Assembly (NCBI GenBank): GCA_944325195.1 | Contig: CALUZB010000017.1 | Span: 52,068 to 116,067, forward strand | Reading direction: 5' to 3' | Length of the DNA stretch: 64,000 bases | Source of the DNA: an uncultured Desulfovibrionaceae bacterium | GTDB lineage: Bacteria > Desulfobacterota > Desulfovibrionia > Desulfovibrionales > Desulfovibrionaceae | Shown: positions 50,937 to 59,733 of the stretch, in pieces | Numbering within the stretch: the first letter of the stretch is position 1 | Layout: each line of letters begins with the position of its first letter | Made by a program: the position numbers and the translations under genes | The notes under the pieces: model-generated | Seen by the model: only the letters and a program-made list of their open reading frames with translations | Databases searched by the model: none | What the model was told of the DNA's origin: nothing

Positions 50937-52557
50937 CTTCCTCTCCAGCAAGCTCGTCATGTACGGCATTGACCCCAAAGGCGGCTGAGGAAGTGATCAG
51001 GGCGCCCAGCAAATCCTCAAATTCAGACGGCTCGGCCTGACCGTCCAGGGCTGTGCCCAGCAGGTACTCCAGCTCCTCATAGGATTCCGCATCCTTAACC
51101 GCGTTTTCAATCTGTTTGATAAAACCGGCGTTGGATTTAACCAGATCGGGAACATACCTGCGCACGATTTCATCGATTTTTATTTGAGCGTTTTCCTGAG
51201 GTTTGGATTTTTCAGTCCGCGGAAGGACTCCCGATTGGGCAACGGGGGCGGCGGGAGAAGCGGAAAAGGAGGCGGAAACCGCTTCCTCCCCGTCCGCGGA
51301 CTGAACATTGGAAGGCAACAAGCCTGCAGACGATGACGAGGGTTTCAAATTAAATTCTTCTTCGGACAGCTTATACACATTGACAAAGTGCTCGCCGGTG
51401 AATTCCACGCCCATGGCGTACAGCTTCTGGTCAAGTTCGGCCCGCTTGTACAGATCTTCCACTTCCTTGTAGGAAAACACCGGGCAAAGTTCGCGTTCAC
51501 CCGTGTTGATTTGAGCATAAAGCCAGCAGATTTCATTGAACGCGGCGGTCACAATCCTGCGGTCGGCCAGGGAAATGCCCTCGGCCACGTCCGCATGAGT
51601 TTCCGATGCAGCCAGGCTGTTGGCCCCTTCCATTTCCAGGGTCAGAGTCTGGCCGGACAGCACCTTGGAAATGGCTTTGTCCCAACGACGGAGAAAGTTT
51701 TCGTGTATTTCGCCAGGATTGCCGCTCACGGTTTCAAAATTCACTTCGGAACCGGCGGGCAGCACCGCTACCGCATTGGTCACTATTGAGGCCAGGTCAG
51801 CGGCGATTTTGCGTTTCTCCTCAGCGGTGGCCTTGCTCGGGGCCTTGGCCACGGTATGGGGAATGCCGAACTTCTCCACAAACCGCACATAAAATTCAAT
51901 ACCGCCCCGTTTGAACGCCACCGGCCACAGGCAACGCGAGAGCAGGCGCAGGCCGTAGGGATTGCGGAAGGTGGGGTGATGCCGGGCAACCACAAACTTG
52001 CCGAAAGGCAGCGGCTCGGAATAAAGGTAGTTCTCTCCCTTAAACACCAGTTGATTATCGGCGTTGTAAGCAAACCAATAATAGGGCCGGGGGATTATAT
52101 CCTTAATATGCCACCAGTTCCCGGTCGGTTCCCAGAGGATTTCCAACGGGATCATGCCGTAAAACGGCGCGTCCAGAATCTCGCTGATGATATCGTGCAG
52201 GCTGGTGCGCTCCAGGTCAAGGGTGAGGCGGTCCGCCAGCAGGGTTGCCGTTTGTGTGGGCTCATCTCCATCCAGTGAGCCTGGGGTGATGGCGTAATCA
52301 TCGCGCCTGAGTACCCGCTCCTTGCGCCCGAGCATGGCGGCGGTAACCTGGTCGTCAGCGGCCAGCTCCTCCAGTACGAAGGCGTCGTCGCCGCGCTTGC
52401 GTAAAATCGGGTCGGGGTCGGGCAGCAGGTTCAGGAAATATGCATATGAGCCGTCAAGCAAACCGCCCGCGTTGGCGCGGGTGGCGATTTCCGAAGTGAG
52501 CGCCTCCGGGCTGAACTTTCTGAAACTACCGTCAGGATAAAACAAACCGTCCGCCAT
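50929..52557 (-). CDS. Portal protein (DUF935, Mu gp29)
   Basis: 542 aa. FYPDGSFRKFSPEALTSEIA, LLPDPDPILRKRGDDAFVLE, LDAPFYGMIPLEILWEPTGN and FVVARHHPTFRNPYGLRLLS match the Mu gp29 portal family. The C-terminal part is Ser/Ala-rich then helical. Starts 118 bp after the XRE gene, with motif E in between. Confidence 0.92.
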   Translation of the reverse strand: MADGLFYPDGSFRKFSPEALTSEIATRANAGGLLDGSYAYFLNLLPDPDPILRKRGDDAFVLEELAADDQVTAAMLGRKERVLRRDDYAITPGSLDGDEPTQTATLLADRLTLDLERTSLHDIISEILDAPFYGMIPLEILWEPTGNWWHIKDIIPRPYYWFAYNADNQLVFKGENYLYSEPLPFGKFVVARHHPTFRNPYGLRLLSRCLWPVAFKRGGIEFYVRFVEKFGIPHTVAKAPSKATAEEKRKIAADLASIVTNAVAVLPAGSEVNFETVSGNPGEIHENFLRRWDKAISKVLSGQTLTLEMEGANSLAASETHADVAEGISLADRRIVTAAFNEICWLYAQINTGERELCPVFSYKEVEDLYKRAELDQKLYAMGVEFTGEHFVNVYKLSEEEFNLKPSSSSAGLLPSNVQSADGEEAVSASFSASPAAPVAQSGVLPRTEKSKPQENAQIKIDEIVRRYVPDLVKSNAGFIKQIENAVKDAESYEELEYLLGTALDGQAEPSEFEDLLGALITSSAAFGVNAVHDELAGEEDA

Positions 52558-52610
52558 AAGTCTGACCTCCGGTTCTGTTTTTAGCCCATGTGAATGTTTA
52601 AATAGTCGCG

Positions 52611-52640
52611 GTATGCACGCTGTGGAAGAAATCTGATAAC
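52611..52640 (-). promoter_or_regulatory. Putative late promoter motif, copy E (partial)
   Basis: Minus-strand GTTATCAGATTTCTTCCACA followed by GCGTGC, 54 bp upstream of the portal gene and behind the XRE insertion. Shares TTCCACAG with the other copies but not the -10-like end. Confidence 0.4.
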
Positions 52641-52674
52641 AGCCAAATCACTCTCTATTTTTCCCCTCAGAACC

Positions 52675-53049
52675 TCAATTTTTAATCCGGCTCTTTGCTA
52701 GGGCATCAAGCAGAATAGTTTTTAACTCCTCGTCAGACATGCTTTCTCCGACTTCTGAAAATGCCGATGCGAGTTCCTCGTCATGTTGAAACAATCTCAT
52801 TATTCGTTTGTCGATTTTGAGTTCACGAGCCTGATGTGCGAGTTTGTAAATTTCCATATAGTTAAGGCCAAGCAATTGCGACCAACTTTCCAGAAACGTT
52901 TTTCTTATGGGCGGCAATCTTTTTCCTGTCTCAATTTCAGATAGTAGGCTCGGGGAACGGTTAAGCGCTTCCCCCAACTCCCTGAGCGTCATCTCCCTGG
53001 CTATTCTGGCTGACTTTAATAATTGCTGAAAAGAAGTTACTGCTGACAT
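52675..53049 (-). CDS. XRE-family helix-turn-helix regulator
   Basis: 124 aa. HTH FQQLLKSARIAREMTLRELG followed by EALNRSPSLLSEIETGKRLP, then a helical region. Inserted between terminase and portal genes, an unusual place for a repressor; AAGAGAA precedes ATG 53049. It may be an independent accessory regulator and not the main phage repressor, which should lie beyond the right edge. Confidence 0.8.
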   Translation of the reverse strand: MSAVTSFQQLLKSARIAREMTLRELGEALNRSPSLLSEIETGKRLPPIRKTFLESWSQLLGLNYMEIYKLAHQARELKIDKRIMRLFQHDEELASAFSEVGESMSDEELKTILLDALAKSRIKN

Positions 53050-53108
53050 GGTATTCTCTTTAAAAAACTATTTTAACTTCCTTGTGGTTCCGCCCCCGCC
53101 AATCTCCC

Positions 53109-54587
53109 CTAAAATCCCCTCAAAATTCTGTTTGCGGTGGGTTCACCGGCAACGGCCACATCCCAGGGCTCAAGCCGCCCCAACTGCTCGCGGGCGTAAA
53201 CCGCCATTGCCGCCGCTATGGGCGCGTCGGCATGGCGGGTTTCCTTGCCTTTGCCTTTTGTCCGGGTTTCCGGGGCGCGGGCCACGCCGCGAATTACCTT
53301 GATTTGCCGGAAGTCTTCAAGGATATCTTTGTCTTGAGGAATGAGAACCGCACGGTCTTCAAACCGGGCCTTCAGCTTGGGCATGGCCTCGCGGTACCAG
53401 GCTTCGGAAATCATCACTTCCAGAATCAGTTCCGGGCCGTATTCCTGACGGGCGAATTCCGCCAGGGCCTGTCCGTTGCCGCGCGCGTCCAGGGCCCCGC
53501 CGGAGAAACGGGGCAGGCGGTCAATGATGTACTTTAAAATCTGCTGCTGGGTGCGGAACGGCGCATTGTGCAGCTCCAGAACAAACGGGCTGCGCAAAGA
53601 GAGGTCGGAAAGCTCGCTCAGCGGCCACTGCACGGACAGGTCGCCGCTGCGCCCGAAGTCCTCGCCGAAATAATGAGCGCAATCCGCCGGAAGCGCATCC
53701 AGATGCGGCCGCAAATATTCGCCGCACCAATCTTCCGTGTGGGATTCGGCAACGGGCAGAGGCCAGTCCACAAAATCTTCCGCCGGGGCTTTCCAGCGGA
53801 TAACCGGAATTTCCCGGCTCATGCAGCTCTCGATGAGCGCGGTTGTAAAATAAGCGCCCCCGGAACGGCTGGGGATACAGAACAGCTCCTCATCCGCCCC
53901 GTCCCCGTAAAAGTCAATCAGTTCATCGCGCCATGCGGTTTCCGCTTCCTGCGACCAGGGCCGGGGCGGCTTGCCGGAACGGCAAATTGTCCTGAACAAG
54001 CCGTCCGCTATAGCGTCGTCCAGGCTGGTTCGGTGCAGGGAGTAGTCAAAACGCCCGGCCCGGACTTCTTTAATCAGCTCGTTAAATTCGTTGTCCTCCC
54101 CGTTGTGGGTGGACAGAATGCGCACGCACCCGCCCCACATCAACAGGGCCATTGCCGCCTTGAGCAGTTCTTTCAGGTCGTCCACAAACGCGGCCTCGTC
54201 GATGATTACCCGGCCCTGTTTGGAGCGCAGGGAGCGCGCTTCTGAGGGCAGACCCCAGATTTCAAACCCGGAACCAAACCGGATACGGAAAACCGTAATA
54301 TCCTTGTCCTGATCTTTAAGCACAACCGCGTCCTCTTCACATACGCAGTTGAGCGCCCGGGCCCAAAACGCGCAGTCCTTGATGAACTGCTGGGTCATGT
54401 CCTTGTTATATGACAGGTAATAGGTGTTCATGCCGCCCGCTTCCCGGCTTTTGGCCGCTTCCAGCACCGAGGCCAGGGCTTCCGCGTAAGATGCTCCAAT
54501 GCGGCGGGATTTTTCCCAGATTTTTACCGGGGAGCGGTCGTTAATCCAGGCGGCCTGATAAGGCAACAGGATATCGGGCGGGAGCAT
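53109..54587 (-). CDS. Terminase large subunit (Mu gp28-like)
   Basis: 492 aa. Degenerate Walker A IWEKSRRIGASYAEALAS, Walker B RVIIDEAAFVDDLKEL, coupling motif RILSTHNGEDNEFNEL and an RNase H-like nuclease part with YFGEDFGRSGDLSVQWPL. Motor and nuclease that packages DNA into the head. Follows the small subunit with a three-base gap. Confidence 0.92.
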   Translation of the reverse strand: MLPPDILLPYQAAWINDRSPVKIWEKSRRIGASYAEALASVLEAAKSREAGGMNTYYLSYNKDMTQQFIKDCAFWARALNCVCEEDAVVLKDQDKDITVFRIRFGSGFEIWGLPSEARSLRSKQGRVIIDEAAFVDDLKELLKAAMALLMWGGCVRILSTHNGEDNEFNELIKEVRAGRFDYSLHRTSLDDAIADGLFRTICRSGKPPRPWSQEAETAWRDELIDFYGDGADEELFCIPSRSGGAYFTTALIESCMSREIPVIRWKAPAEDFVDWPLPVAESHTEDWCGEYLRPHLDALPADCAHYFGEDFGRSGDLSVQWPLSELSDLSLRSPFVLELHNAPFRTQQQILKYIIDRLPRFSGGALDARGNGQALAEFARQEYGPELILEVMISEAWYREAMPKLKARFEDRAVLIPQDKDILEDFRQIKVIRGVARAPETRTKGKGKETRHADAPIAAAMAVYAREQLGRLEPWDVAVAGEPTANRILRGF

Positions 54588-54590
54588 CGC

Positions 54591-55178
54591 TTACTCCAGC
54601 CCCAGAGCTTTACGCAGACCGGCGGCCAGTTTCTCGTCAAGGCCGCTTTTGGTTTCCGCGCCGTCCGCCTGAGGCAAGGCGGCCTGAAGTTCATCCAGTA
54701 AATCCAGACAGGCGGAGACCTCCCGAACCGCTTTCAAATCCACAGCGGAGGGAGCGGTCAGCAACGCATTAAGTTTGTTTTCAATCGCGGTTTTCAGGGC
54801 GGCAATCGCGTCCGCCCTGGTCGTTATGGATACGCGAGTTTCCTGCCTTTGCCCGGCCTCCTGCTGTTTACGCGCCGCTTCCGCCTCTTTCATGGCCAGG
54901 CTTTCCAGAGCCTGCACCGCGAACGCCATGTCCGCGCGCGGTCTGGCCAGCAGCGCCTCAATGGCCTTCGCTCTGGATAAGACCTTGTTCACCCGGATTT
55001 CCGCTTCAGCTCGGGCGATCTGCTCGCGCTTTTCACGCCAGTCATACTTTTCGCTCCAGCGTTTCAGGGTTGACGCAGCCACGCCGGTAATGTCAGCAAC
55101 CCGCTCAAACGACAGGCAGTCAACGCAGTACAGTTCCTGCGCCCGCCACACGGTTTCCGGTTCGTGTTCCCAGCCCAT
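54591..55178 (-). CDS. Terminase small subunit (DUF1804-like)
   Basis: 195 aa. N-terminal HTH (CVDCLSFERVADITGVAAST, LKRWSEKYDWREKREQIARA), then long coiled-coil region and ELQAALPQADGAETKSGLDE at the end. DNA-binding part of the packaging complex. Confidence 0.82.
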   Translation of the reverse strand: MGWEHEPETVWRAQELYCVDCLSFERVADITGVAASTLKRWSEKYDWREKREQIARAEAEIRVNKVLSRAKAIEALLARPRADMAFAVQALESLAMKEAEAARKQQEAGQRQETRVSITTRADAIAALKTAIENKLNALLTAPSAVDLKAVREVSACLDLLDELQAALPQADGAETKSGLDEKLAAGLRKALGLE

Positions 55179-55179
55179 C

Positions 55180-55425
55180 TCAATGCCCTAATATTTCATC
55201 CAGCACATCCAGCTTCCTGTCCACAGCCTTCAGCTCCGTCAGGCTCTGGTTCAAAGTCGCCGCTGTGTTCAGGATTCTGTCCTCATCCAGACAGGACGGG
55301 TCTTCTTCAGGGGGCAGCAGACGGCGCAGAGCAGATCGCAATGCGTCGCACTCAGTCTCCAGGCGCGTGCGCTCCTGACGCAGTTCCGCCCGCTTACCCA
55401 TTTTTTCCAGTCTCTCCGTGCTCAT
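55180..55425 (-). CDS. Small coiled-coil phage protein
   Basis: 81 aa, Arg/Glu-rich helices (KRAELRQERTRLETECDALR, TELKAVDRKLDVLDEILGH). Overlaps both neighbours or touches them, as expected of the Mu gp26-27 region. Function unknown. Confidence 0.65.
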   Translation of the reverse strand: MSTERLEKMGKRAELRQERTRLETECDALRSALRRLLPPEEDPSCLDEDRILNTAATLNQSLTELKAVDRKLDVLDEILGH

Positions 55426-55895
55426 TTCGATCCTCTCGCATGTTCCCGGGCCAGCGGGCAGAACATATTGTTTTCAGCCAGGCTGACTACCCGCTCCATT
55501 ACCCGCGAATTGTAGGTTACTATTTCGCGTAAGTCCTCCGCCAGTTGCTGGGTTGTTTTCAGCAGCTCCACGTTATCCTCGTAGTAACGCGATACCTCGG
55601 CGTGCTTCAAGTCCATCTCGTGCAGCATTTTCTGCGTATCTTCCCGGTACATTTCCATAATCCGACCGGTGTCTTCCCTGAACTTCTCAACCAAATCTCC
55701 GGTCTCTATCCGGTGCCCCTCAATAATCGAGTCAATGCGTCTGTTCCGATGATGATCCAAAACCAGCATGGTAACAAACACGGCAAACGGCCCCAGCAAA
55801 GCCAGGGATATCAGTCCGGGCACTCCCAACGCATCCAGTACCGAGGCCATTTCCTCCAAACTCGCTATTATTTGCGATATCTCAGCGGCGCTCAT
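55422..55895 (-). CDS. Membrane-anchored coiled-coil phage protein
   Basis: 157 aa. One hydrophobic helix (LISLALLGPFAVFVTMLVL) followed by a long coiled coil (EKFREDTGRIMEMYREDTQK, YYEDNVELLKTTQQLAEDLR). Overlaps the next gene by four bases. Part of the lysis/packaging junction; function unknown. Confidence 0.65.
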   Translation of the reverse strand: MSAAEISQIIASLEEMASVLDALGVPGLISLALLGPFAVFVTMLVLDHHRNRRIDSIIEGHRIETGDLVEKFREDTGRIMEMYREDTQKMLHEMDLKHAEVSRYYEDNVELLKTTQQLAEDLREIVTYNSRVMERVVSLAENNMFCPLAREHARGSK

Positions 55896-55901
55896 TCAGC
55901 A

Positions 55902-56153
55902 TTATATCCTGATTTGATGTTCATAACAGTGGACAGCATCCTCCAAGCCCCTGACGTACTGGCGCATGTAGTCGTCGCGCTTAAGCAGATTTTCCACGTT
56001 GCTCAAATGGTCAAACGGCAACTCCGGGTCAAACAGGGGCAAGTCCGGTTTTACCGGCGCGGGGCAGCGTGCAATGGTTTGCACTCCCTGAGCCGCGCAA
56101 GCCTGACTACCAAGGGCGATTAAGCCGATTAACAACAGCTTTGCGACTTGCAT
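55902..56153 (-). CDS. Outer-membrane spanin (Rz1-like lipoprotein)
   Basis: 83 aa. Lipoprotein-type signal LLLIGLIALGSQAC, then a Pro-rich mature part (ARCPAPVKPDLPLFDPELPF). Its start lies inside the 3' end of the i-spanin gene in another frame, the classic Rz/Rz1 layout. GAGGTG seven bases before ATG 56153. Confidence 0.75.
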   Translation of the reverse strand: MQVAKLLLIGLIALGSQACAAQGVQTIARCPAPVKPDLPLFDPELPFDHLSNVENLLKRDDYMRQYVRGLEDAVHCYEHQIRI

Positions 56154-56472
56154 CGTCAATCACCTCTGTTTTGTCGTCTGTTCCGGCAACCCGCTTCCGG
56201 GTTTTGACTTTGGCCATTACTGCTTCGCGAGCCTGCTCATCGCGTCTGATTTCAGATTCGCGCTCAATACAGGCGGCATTAGCTGTTTGCAGAGCAGCCA
56301 GGCTATTCCGACAAGCGTCTAATCTTGCTTGCAGCGCGGAATTTTCATGTTCAAGTTCTGTGATTTCAAATTTGAGATTCAGGTTCCGTACATACAGCAG
56401 AGCACAGACGACTGCCGCAAAAGCAAGCAGGACAACCGCCCATTGTTCTTTTAAAATAGAAAACAGCATCAT
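56107..56472 (-). CDS. Inner-membrane spanin (Rz-like)
   Basis: 121 aa. N-terminal membrane helix (WAVVLLAFAAVVCALLYV) and periplasmic coiled coil (EITELEHENSALQARLDACR, RNSLAALQTANAACIERE). Start overlaps the holin stop as ATGA. Works with the o-spanin to fuse the membranes at lysis. Confidence 0.75.
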   Translation of the reverse strand: MMLFSILKEQWAVVLLAFAAVVCALLYVRNLNLKFEITELEHENSALQARLDACRNSLAALQTANAACIERESEIRRDEQAREAVMAKVKTRKRVAGTDDKTEVIDDASRKAVVNRLNRPW

Positions 56473-56726
56473 GCACCCTCGTCAAAATCACGCAATCCGC
56501 CGCCGCCCAACTCAAACCGGCTCTGCACGGCTTTGGCTCCGGTGGCAGCCCCGAGCAGCCCGGCTTCGGCGTAGCCCAGCGGGATATACCGACCTTCAAC
56601 AATCATGAAAGCCAGCCAGGAACCTAAAATCACCAGACAGATAATTACTGTGGTTATCCGCATGGCGGACACGCCCCCCTTGTGGTCAAGGAAAGCGTCT
56701 CCCAAAATTTTCAACAGCCTGCTCAT
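56469..56726 (-). CDS. Holin-like membrane protein
   Basis: 85 aa with one strong membrane helix (ITTVIICLVILGSWLAFMIV) and a second weaker one (YAEAGLLGAATGAKAVQ). Start overlaps the lysozyme stop as ATGA. Its place in the lysis cassette suggests a holin; sequence alone is not decisive. Confidence 0.6.
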   Translation of the reverse strand: MSRLLKILGDAFLDHKGGVSAMRITTVIICLVILGSWLAFMIVEGRYIPLGYAEAGLLGAATGAKAVQSRFELGGGGLRDFDEGA

Positions 56727-57235
56727 ACGCCCTGCCATCTCCCGGTACACATCTGCTCGGCCAGTTCCCAGGCTCGCCCCGGGCGACCGTTGCGCCGGGC
56801 TTTCTCCGAATCCGGCGGGAACTTGCCCACCTGTTCAGCCCACTTGCTGTTCAGCATCCGGACTGCCGCGGCGCGGTATTCTCCTTTTTTAATCAAGGCC
56901 AGAGTGGGGCTGAATTGTGACAACTTTCTCACCCCCAAATTGAAGGCCATGTTCAGCATTACTGCATAGCGCGCATCATCGAGTTCTCTCATCCAGGGCC
57001 AGCGGGACAGCATGGACGCTTCCGTCTTTTCCACATCTTCCTGCAGTATCCGCAAAGCCAACTCCTTGCTTATTTCCTGTCCGGCCCGATTGAGCCCAGG
57101 CAAAGGGTCGGCGTCCAGATTATGCCCCACGCCCACGGTCAGTTTCCCGGCTGTGCAGTAATAGGTTTTTAGACACAACCCCTCATGCCGCACAAGCTGT
57201 TGGCTCAAAACTTCAAATATCCACGGTCGTTCCAC
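56723..57235 (-). CDS. GH24-type endolysin (lysozyme)
   Basis: 170 aa. Catalytic Glu18 in LVRHEGLCLKTYYCTAGKLT with Cys27 and Thr33 at the spacing of the E-D/C-T triad, then VGVGHNLDAD and the C-terminal NMAFNLGVRKLSQFSPTLAL and GRPGRAWELAEQMC. No signal peptide or SAR segment, so it needs the holin for export. GTG 57235 with GAGG seven bases upstream. First gene of the late block. Confidence 0.92.
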   Translation of the reverse strand: MERPWIFEVLSQQLVRHEGLCLKTYYCTAGKLTVGVGHNLDADPLPGLNRAGQEISKELALRILQEDVEKTEASMLSRWPWMRELDDARYAVMLNMAFNLGVRKLSQFSPTLALIKKGEYRAAAVRMLNSKWAEQVGKFPPDSEKARRNGRPGRAWELAEQMCTGRWQGV

Positions 57236-57261
57236 AGTTTTTCCTCACTTTCCGCCGACAA

Positions 57262-57290
57262 AAAAGGCGGGGTTAAATCCCGCCCTGATA
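57262..57290 (-). terminator. Terminator between early/middle and late blocks
   Basis: Minus-strand GGCGGG-ATTTAAC-CCCGCC followed by TTTTTT, between the 145-aa regulator and the lysozyme gene. A weak TTCCAC motif (57303-57330) lies upstream of it, so late transcripts starting there would have to read through. Confidence 0.8.
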
Positions 57291-57356
57291 AAAACATATC
57301 CGCCTTAATTGCGTGGAACTGTGTGCAAAAGATACACGGAAAATTAAGAATCCCGA

Positions 57357-57794
57357 TTAATATATCTTGTTAATATAATTTTTGATCTCATCCACCGGTA
57401 TGCGCAGGGGACTGTCTGTGCTGAGCAGCACCGCATTGCGGATCATCTTATAGATCTGGCTTTTGGAGACGTTGAGGCAATAAGCTGCCTGTGCGACTGT
57501 CAAAAACCGCAAGCGGGAGAGCATCTCGTCCGGCGTCAACAAAAATGGACTTTTGGGTTTTTCCGGGTAAAGCAGCTCCAGCCGGGCCTGGAAGCCTTCA
57601 GGGCGCACCAGACTGCACCGTTTTGAGCAACCGATACAGATATATTTATCGCCGTAAAAAAACCATCTGGGGGTGAGCCGACGGTTGCGCAGGCTGGGGC
57701 AGCTCCGCTCCTCGTACACCTTCCGGTCGATTTCCCCCTGAAAAATCCGCCAGCCGCTATTGACCAGGGTTACAACATCGTCAATCACCGACAT
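57357..57794 (-). CDS. Predicted DNA-binding protein with excisionase-like HTH
   Basis: 145 aa. Middle part has a four-Cys-like cluster (YICIGCSKRCSLV), C-terminus a MerR/excisionase-type HTH (LTVAQAAYCLNVSKSQIYKM, RIPVDEIKNYINKIY). AAAGGAGGG precedes ATG 57794. Last gene of the middle block, where Mu has the late activator C; it may do that job, but it is not a Mor/C family member by sequence. Confidence 0.65.
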   Translation of the reverse strand: MSVIDDVVTLVNSGWRIFQGEIDRKVYEERSCPSLRNRRLTPRWFFYGDKYICIGCSKRCSLVRPEGFQARLELLYPEKPKSPFLLTPDEMLSRLRFLTVAQAAYCLNVSKSQIYKMIRNAVLLSTDSPLRIPVDEIKNYINKIY

Positions 57795-58128
57795 AATTCC
57801 CTCCTTTGAACAGCGCTTCCACCTGTTTCGCCTGCTCCCGCATGATTGCCCGGCAGCGTCGGCAGGCCCCCCGGCCTTTTTTCCGGCAACGCGCGCAGGC
57901 CACACTTTTGATGGCTCTGTGGATTTTTTCGAAATCATCGCTTTGCGGGCTACTGTTCAGCAACCACTTAATTTTCTGAAGCTGCCTTGTCGCATTACCC
58001 GGATAACTGCCGTTGAGAGCCTGATAGACAGCACTGCGGCATATACGCCCATTAAATGCCTTACAGAAGGCATGCAGGCTGGTATATTTTTCAAGGATTG
58101 CCGCTTTCAGTTGCTCCGGACTCATCAA
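57781..58128 (-). CDS. Predicted regulator with HTH and Cys-rich tail
   Basis: 115 aa. Cro-like segment (SLHAFCKAFNGRICRSAVYQ, ALNGSYPGNATRQLQKIKWL) and zinc-knuckle-like VACARCRKKGRGACRRCRAI. Overlaps both neighbours. Occupies the mor position of Mu. Function unknown. Confidence 0.6.
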   Translation of the reverse strand: MMSPEQLKAAILEKYTSLHAFCKAFNGRICRSAVYQALNGSYPGNATRQLQKIKWLLNSSPQSDDFEKIHRAIKSVACARCRKKGRGACRRCRAIMREQAKQVEALFKGGNYVGD

Positions 58129-58592
58129 ACAGCATCCGTATCTATACCCTTACGATTGGCCCGGCGTACGATATCCCGGCCCAACGTCTGTAAATCAGAC
58201 GCCTCATCCAGCCAGATGAATGCATCCACCTTGAACTGGCGGGAGCAGCGCCTGTCCAGGCTGGTCATGGCATAACCCATCCGCTTCCACAACGCCGCCA
58301 GATAGCGCTTCTGCCGGGCGTGGGGGACGTAGTCCGGGATTTCATAAAATTCCTTATCCCGACGTCGGGTGGTCACTGACTTCTCTTTCCCGGCCGACAC
58401 AAACACCGCGCCTTTTTGCTCCAGCAGACGCATCAGGTATTTGAGTTGATTAATACTCAAATCCTTTGCTGAGCTCTTACCAAAAGTGTTTTCAAGCAGA
58501 GCTCTGTAAGCAACCTCATCCATCGCCAGCTGTTTGCGGGCAATTGCAATCTTCGCATAATACGGCAGACGTTCATTAACGCTCATTCTCAT
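58125..58592 (-). CDS. gemA: GemA-family regulator (DUF1018)
   Basis: 155 aa. YAKIAIARKQLAMDEVAYRA, KDLSINQLKYLMRLLEQKGA, ARQKRYLAALWKRMGYAM match Mu GemA/gp16-type proteins, which affect host gene expression and supercoiling. GGGAGGAG upstream; two starts (58592, 58586). Confidence 0.85.
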   Translation of the reverse strand: MRMSVNERLPYYAKIAIARKQLAMDEVAYRALLENTFGKSSAKDLSINQLKYLMRLLEQKGAVFVSAGKEKSVTTRRRDKEFYEIPDYVPHARQKRYLAALWKRMGYAMTSLDRRCSRQFKVDAFIWLDEASDLQTLGRDIVRRANRKGIDTDAV

Positions 58593-58655
58593 TTCTCCTC
58601 CCTATACAGACGCAAACGGCCCGGCTCGTCAGCTCCGGGCGGCCAATCCCGGAGG

Positions 58656-58677
58656 ACCGGCCCGCAAGGGCCGGTTT
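58656..58677 (-). terminator. Hairpin downstream of the HU gene
   Basis: ACCGGCCC-TTGC-GGGCCGGT stem without a T run on the minus strand. A weak terminator or mRNA end-stabiliser. Confidence 0.4.
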
Positions 58678-58681
58678 CGCC

Positions 58682-58957
58682 TCAGTTAAGGGCGTCTTTA
58701 AGGGTTTTTGAGCAAGAAAACTTAACTGCCACACAAGCCGGGATATCGATACTCTCTCCGGTTTGAGGGTTACGCCCTTTGCGGGCCGCGCGTTTTACCG
58801 CGGCAAATCTGCCCAGATTGGCAATAGACACAACCTCGCCTTTGCCCAGTCTGTCCGCAATCACGCGCGGCAGCGCGTCCAGCACTCTGCCGATATCCGC
58901 CTTACTCGGGCCGCTCGCTTCAATTTCCAATACATCTATCAAGTCCGCTTTAGTCAT
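58682..58957 (-). CDS. HU/IHF-family DNA-binding protein
   Basis: 91 aa. KADLIDVLEIEASGPSKADI, LGKGEVVSIANLGRFAAVKR, RKGRNPQTGESIDIPACVAV and KTLKDALN cover the full HU fold. A phage-encoded HU could help form the transposition complex, which in Mu uses host HU and IHF; this is inference. Confidence 0.92.
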   Translation of the reverse strand: MTKADLIDVLEIEASGPSKADIGRVLDALPRVIADRLGKGEVVSIANLGRFAAVKRAARKGRNPQTGESIDIPACVAVKFSCSKTLKDALN

Positions 58958-58973
58958 AGTTCCTCCTTTCAGA

Positions 58974-59234
58974 TCAGTTCAGGCTTTCCGATTTTGTAGG
59001 GAAAAGCCGCTCCACCACATGGTTTAATATTGTTTCCACCATAGCCGGAGAAATATCATCAATTATTTTGACCATCCTACCATCCAGGCCATGCGCAAAA
59101 GCAACCGTCCGTATATCGCTGCCTTTAAAAATACCGCCAATCAAAAAGTAGCCGTCCCCTTCTTCCAGCAATCCAAACATAGCCTGCGTTGCTTCCTCGA
59201 GACTGTTTATGCTCCGACGCGTCCTATTTTGCAT
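58974..59234 (-). CDS. Small phage early protein
   Basis: 86 aa (SLEEATQAMFGLLEEGDGYF, DGRMVKIIDDISPAMVETIL). Overlaps the gam end by 11 bases. Family not recognised. Confidence 0.6.
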   Translation of the reverse strand: MQNRTRRSINSLEEATQAMFGLLEEGDGYFLIGGIFKGSDIRTVAFAHGLDGRMVKIIDDISPAMVETILNHVVERLFPTKSESLN

Positions 59235-59733
59235 TTAACTCCTCCGCTTTCACCTCAATAAAAAACACATCGTTCTGCCGCCGCTTCAACCCCACAAGGC
59301 AAAGCCGTTCCTCCGGCCAACTGAGCATGGCTTCTTTATTGACTTCCATCTTCACCCGTATGCCGTCATTAAAATTATATTCCTGCAACTTCTCCAGGGT
59401 CATTTCCTTGGTCACTTTATGCAGTTGGACTATTTGGGTGGATTGACGAAATCCAATCACCCCGAAAGCCAATTCCAAACTCTTGCGCTCCTTGAAGAGT
59501 TCCGCTTTATTCATAGTCGCATAAGTACCCACTGCATCGGCCAGTTCCTTCCGCCGAGCAAGCAGCGGAGCGCTCTCCGTGCCCGCCCTCTGCTTGGCCG
59601 CGTCGATAGTCTCATTCAAAGAGCCCTCGATCGCACCCAGCTTCCTGTCCAGAGCCGCCATCTCCGCCAATGCTCCCTCCACCTGTTTCATATCACCCAC
59701 TATCAGCGGGGTGGGTTTAATTCTCGTACCCAT
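59224..59733 (-). CDS. gam: Gam-like host nuclease inhibitor
   Basis: 169 aa. ALAEMAALDRKLGAIEGSLN, LARRKELADAVGTYATMNKA, LELAFGVIGFRQSTQIVQLH match Mu Gam, a Ku-like protein that coats DNA ends and blocks exonucleases. AAGGAGG before ATG 59733; upstream in-frame codons lack a site. Confidence 0.9.
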   Translation of the reverse strand: MGTRIKPTPLIVGDMKQVEGALAEMAALDRKLGAIEGSLNETIDAAKQRAGTESAPLLARRKELADAVGTYATMNKAELFKERKSLELAFGVIGFRQSTQIVQLHKVTKEMTLEKLQEYNFNDGIRVKMEVNKEAMLSWPEERLCLVGLKRRQNDVFFIEVKAEELNAK

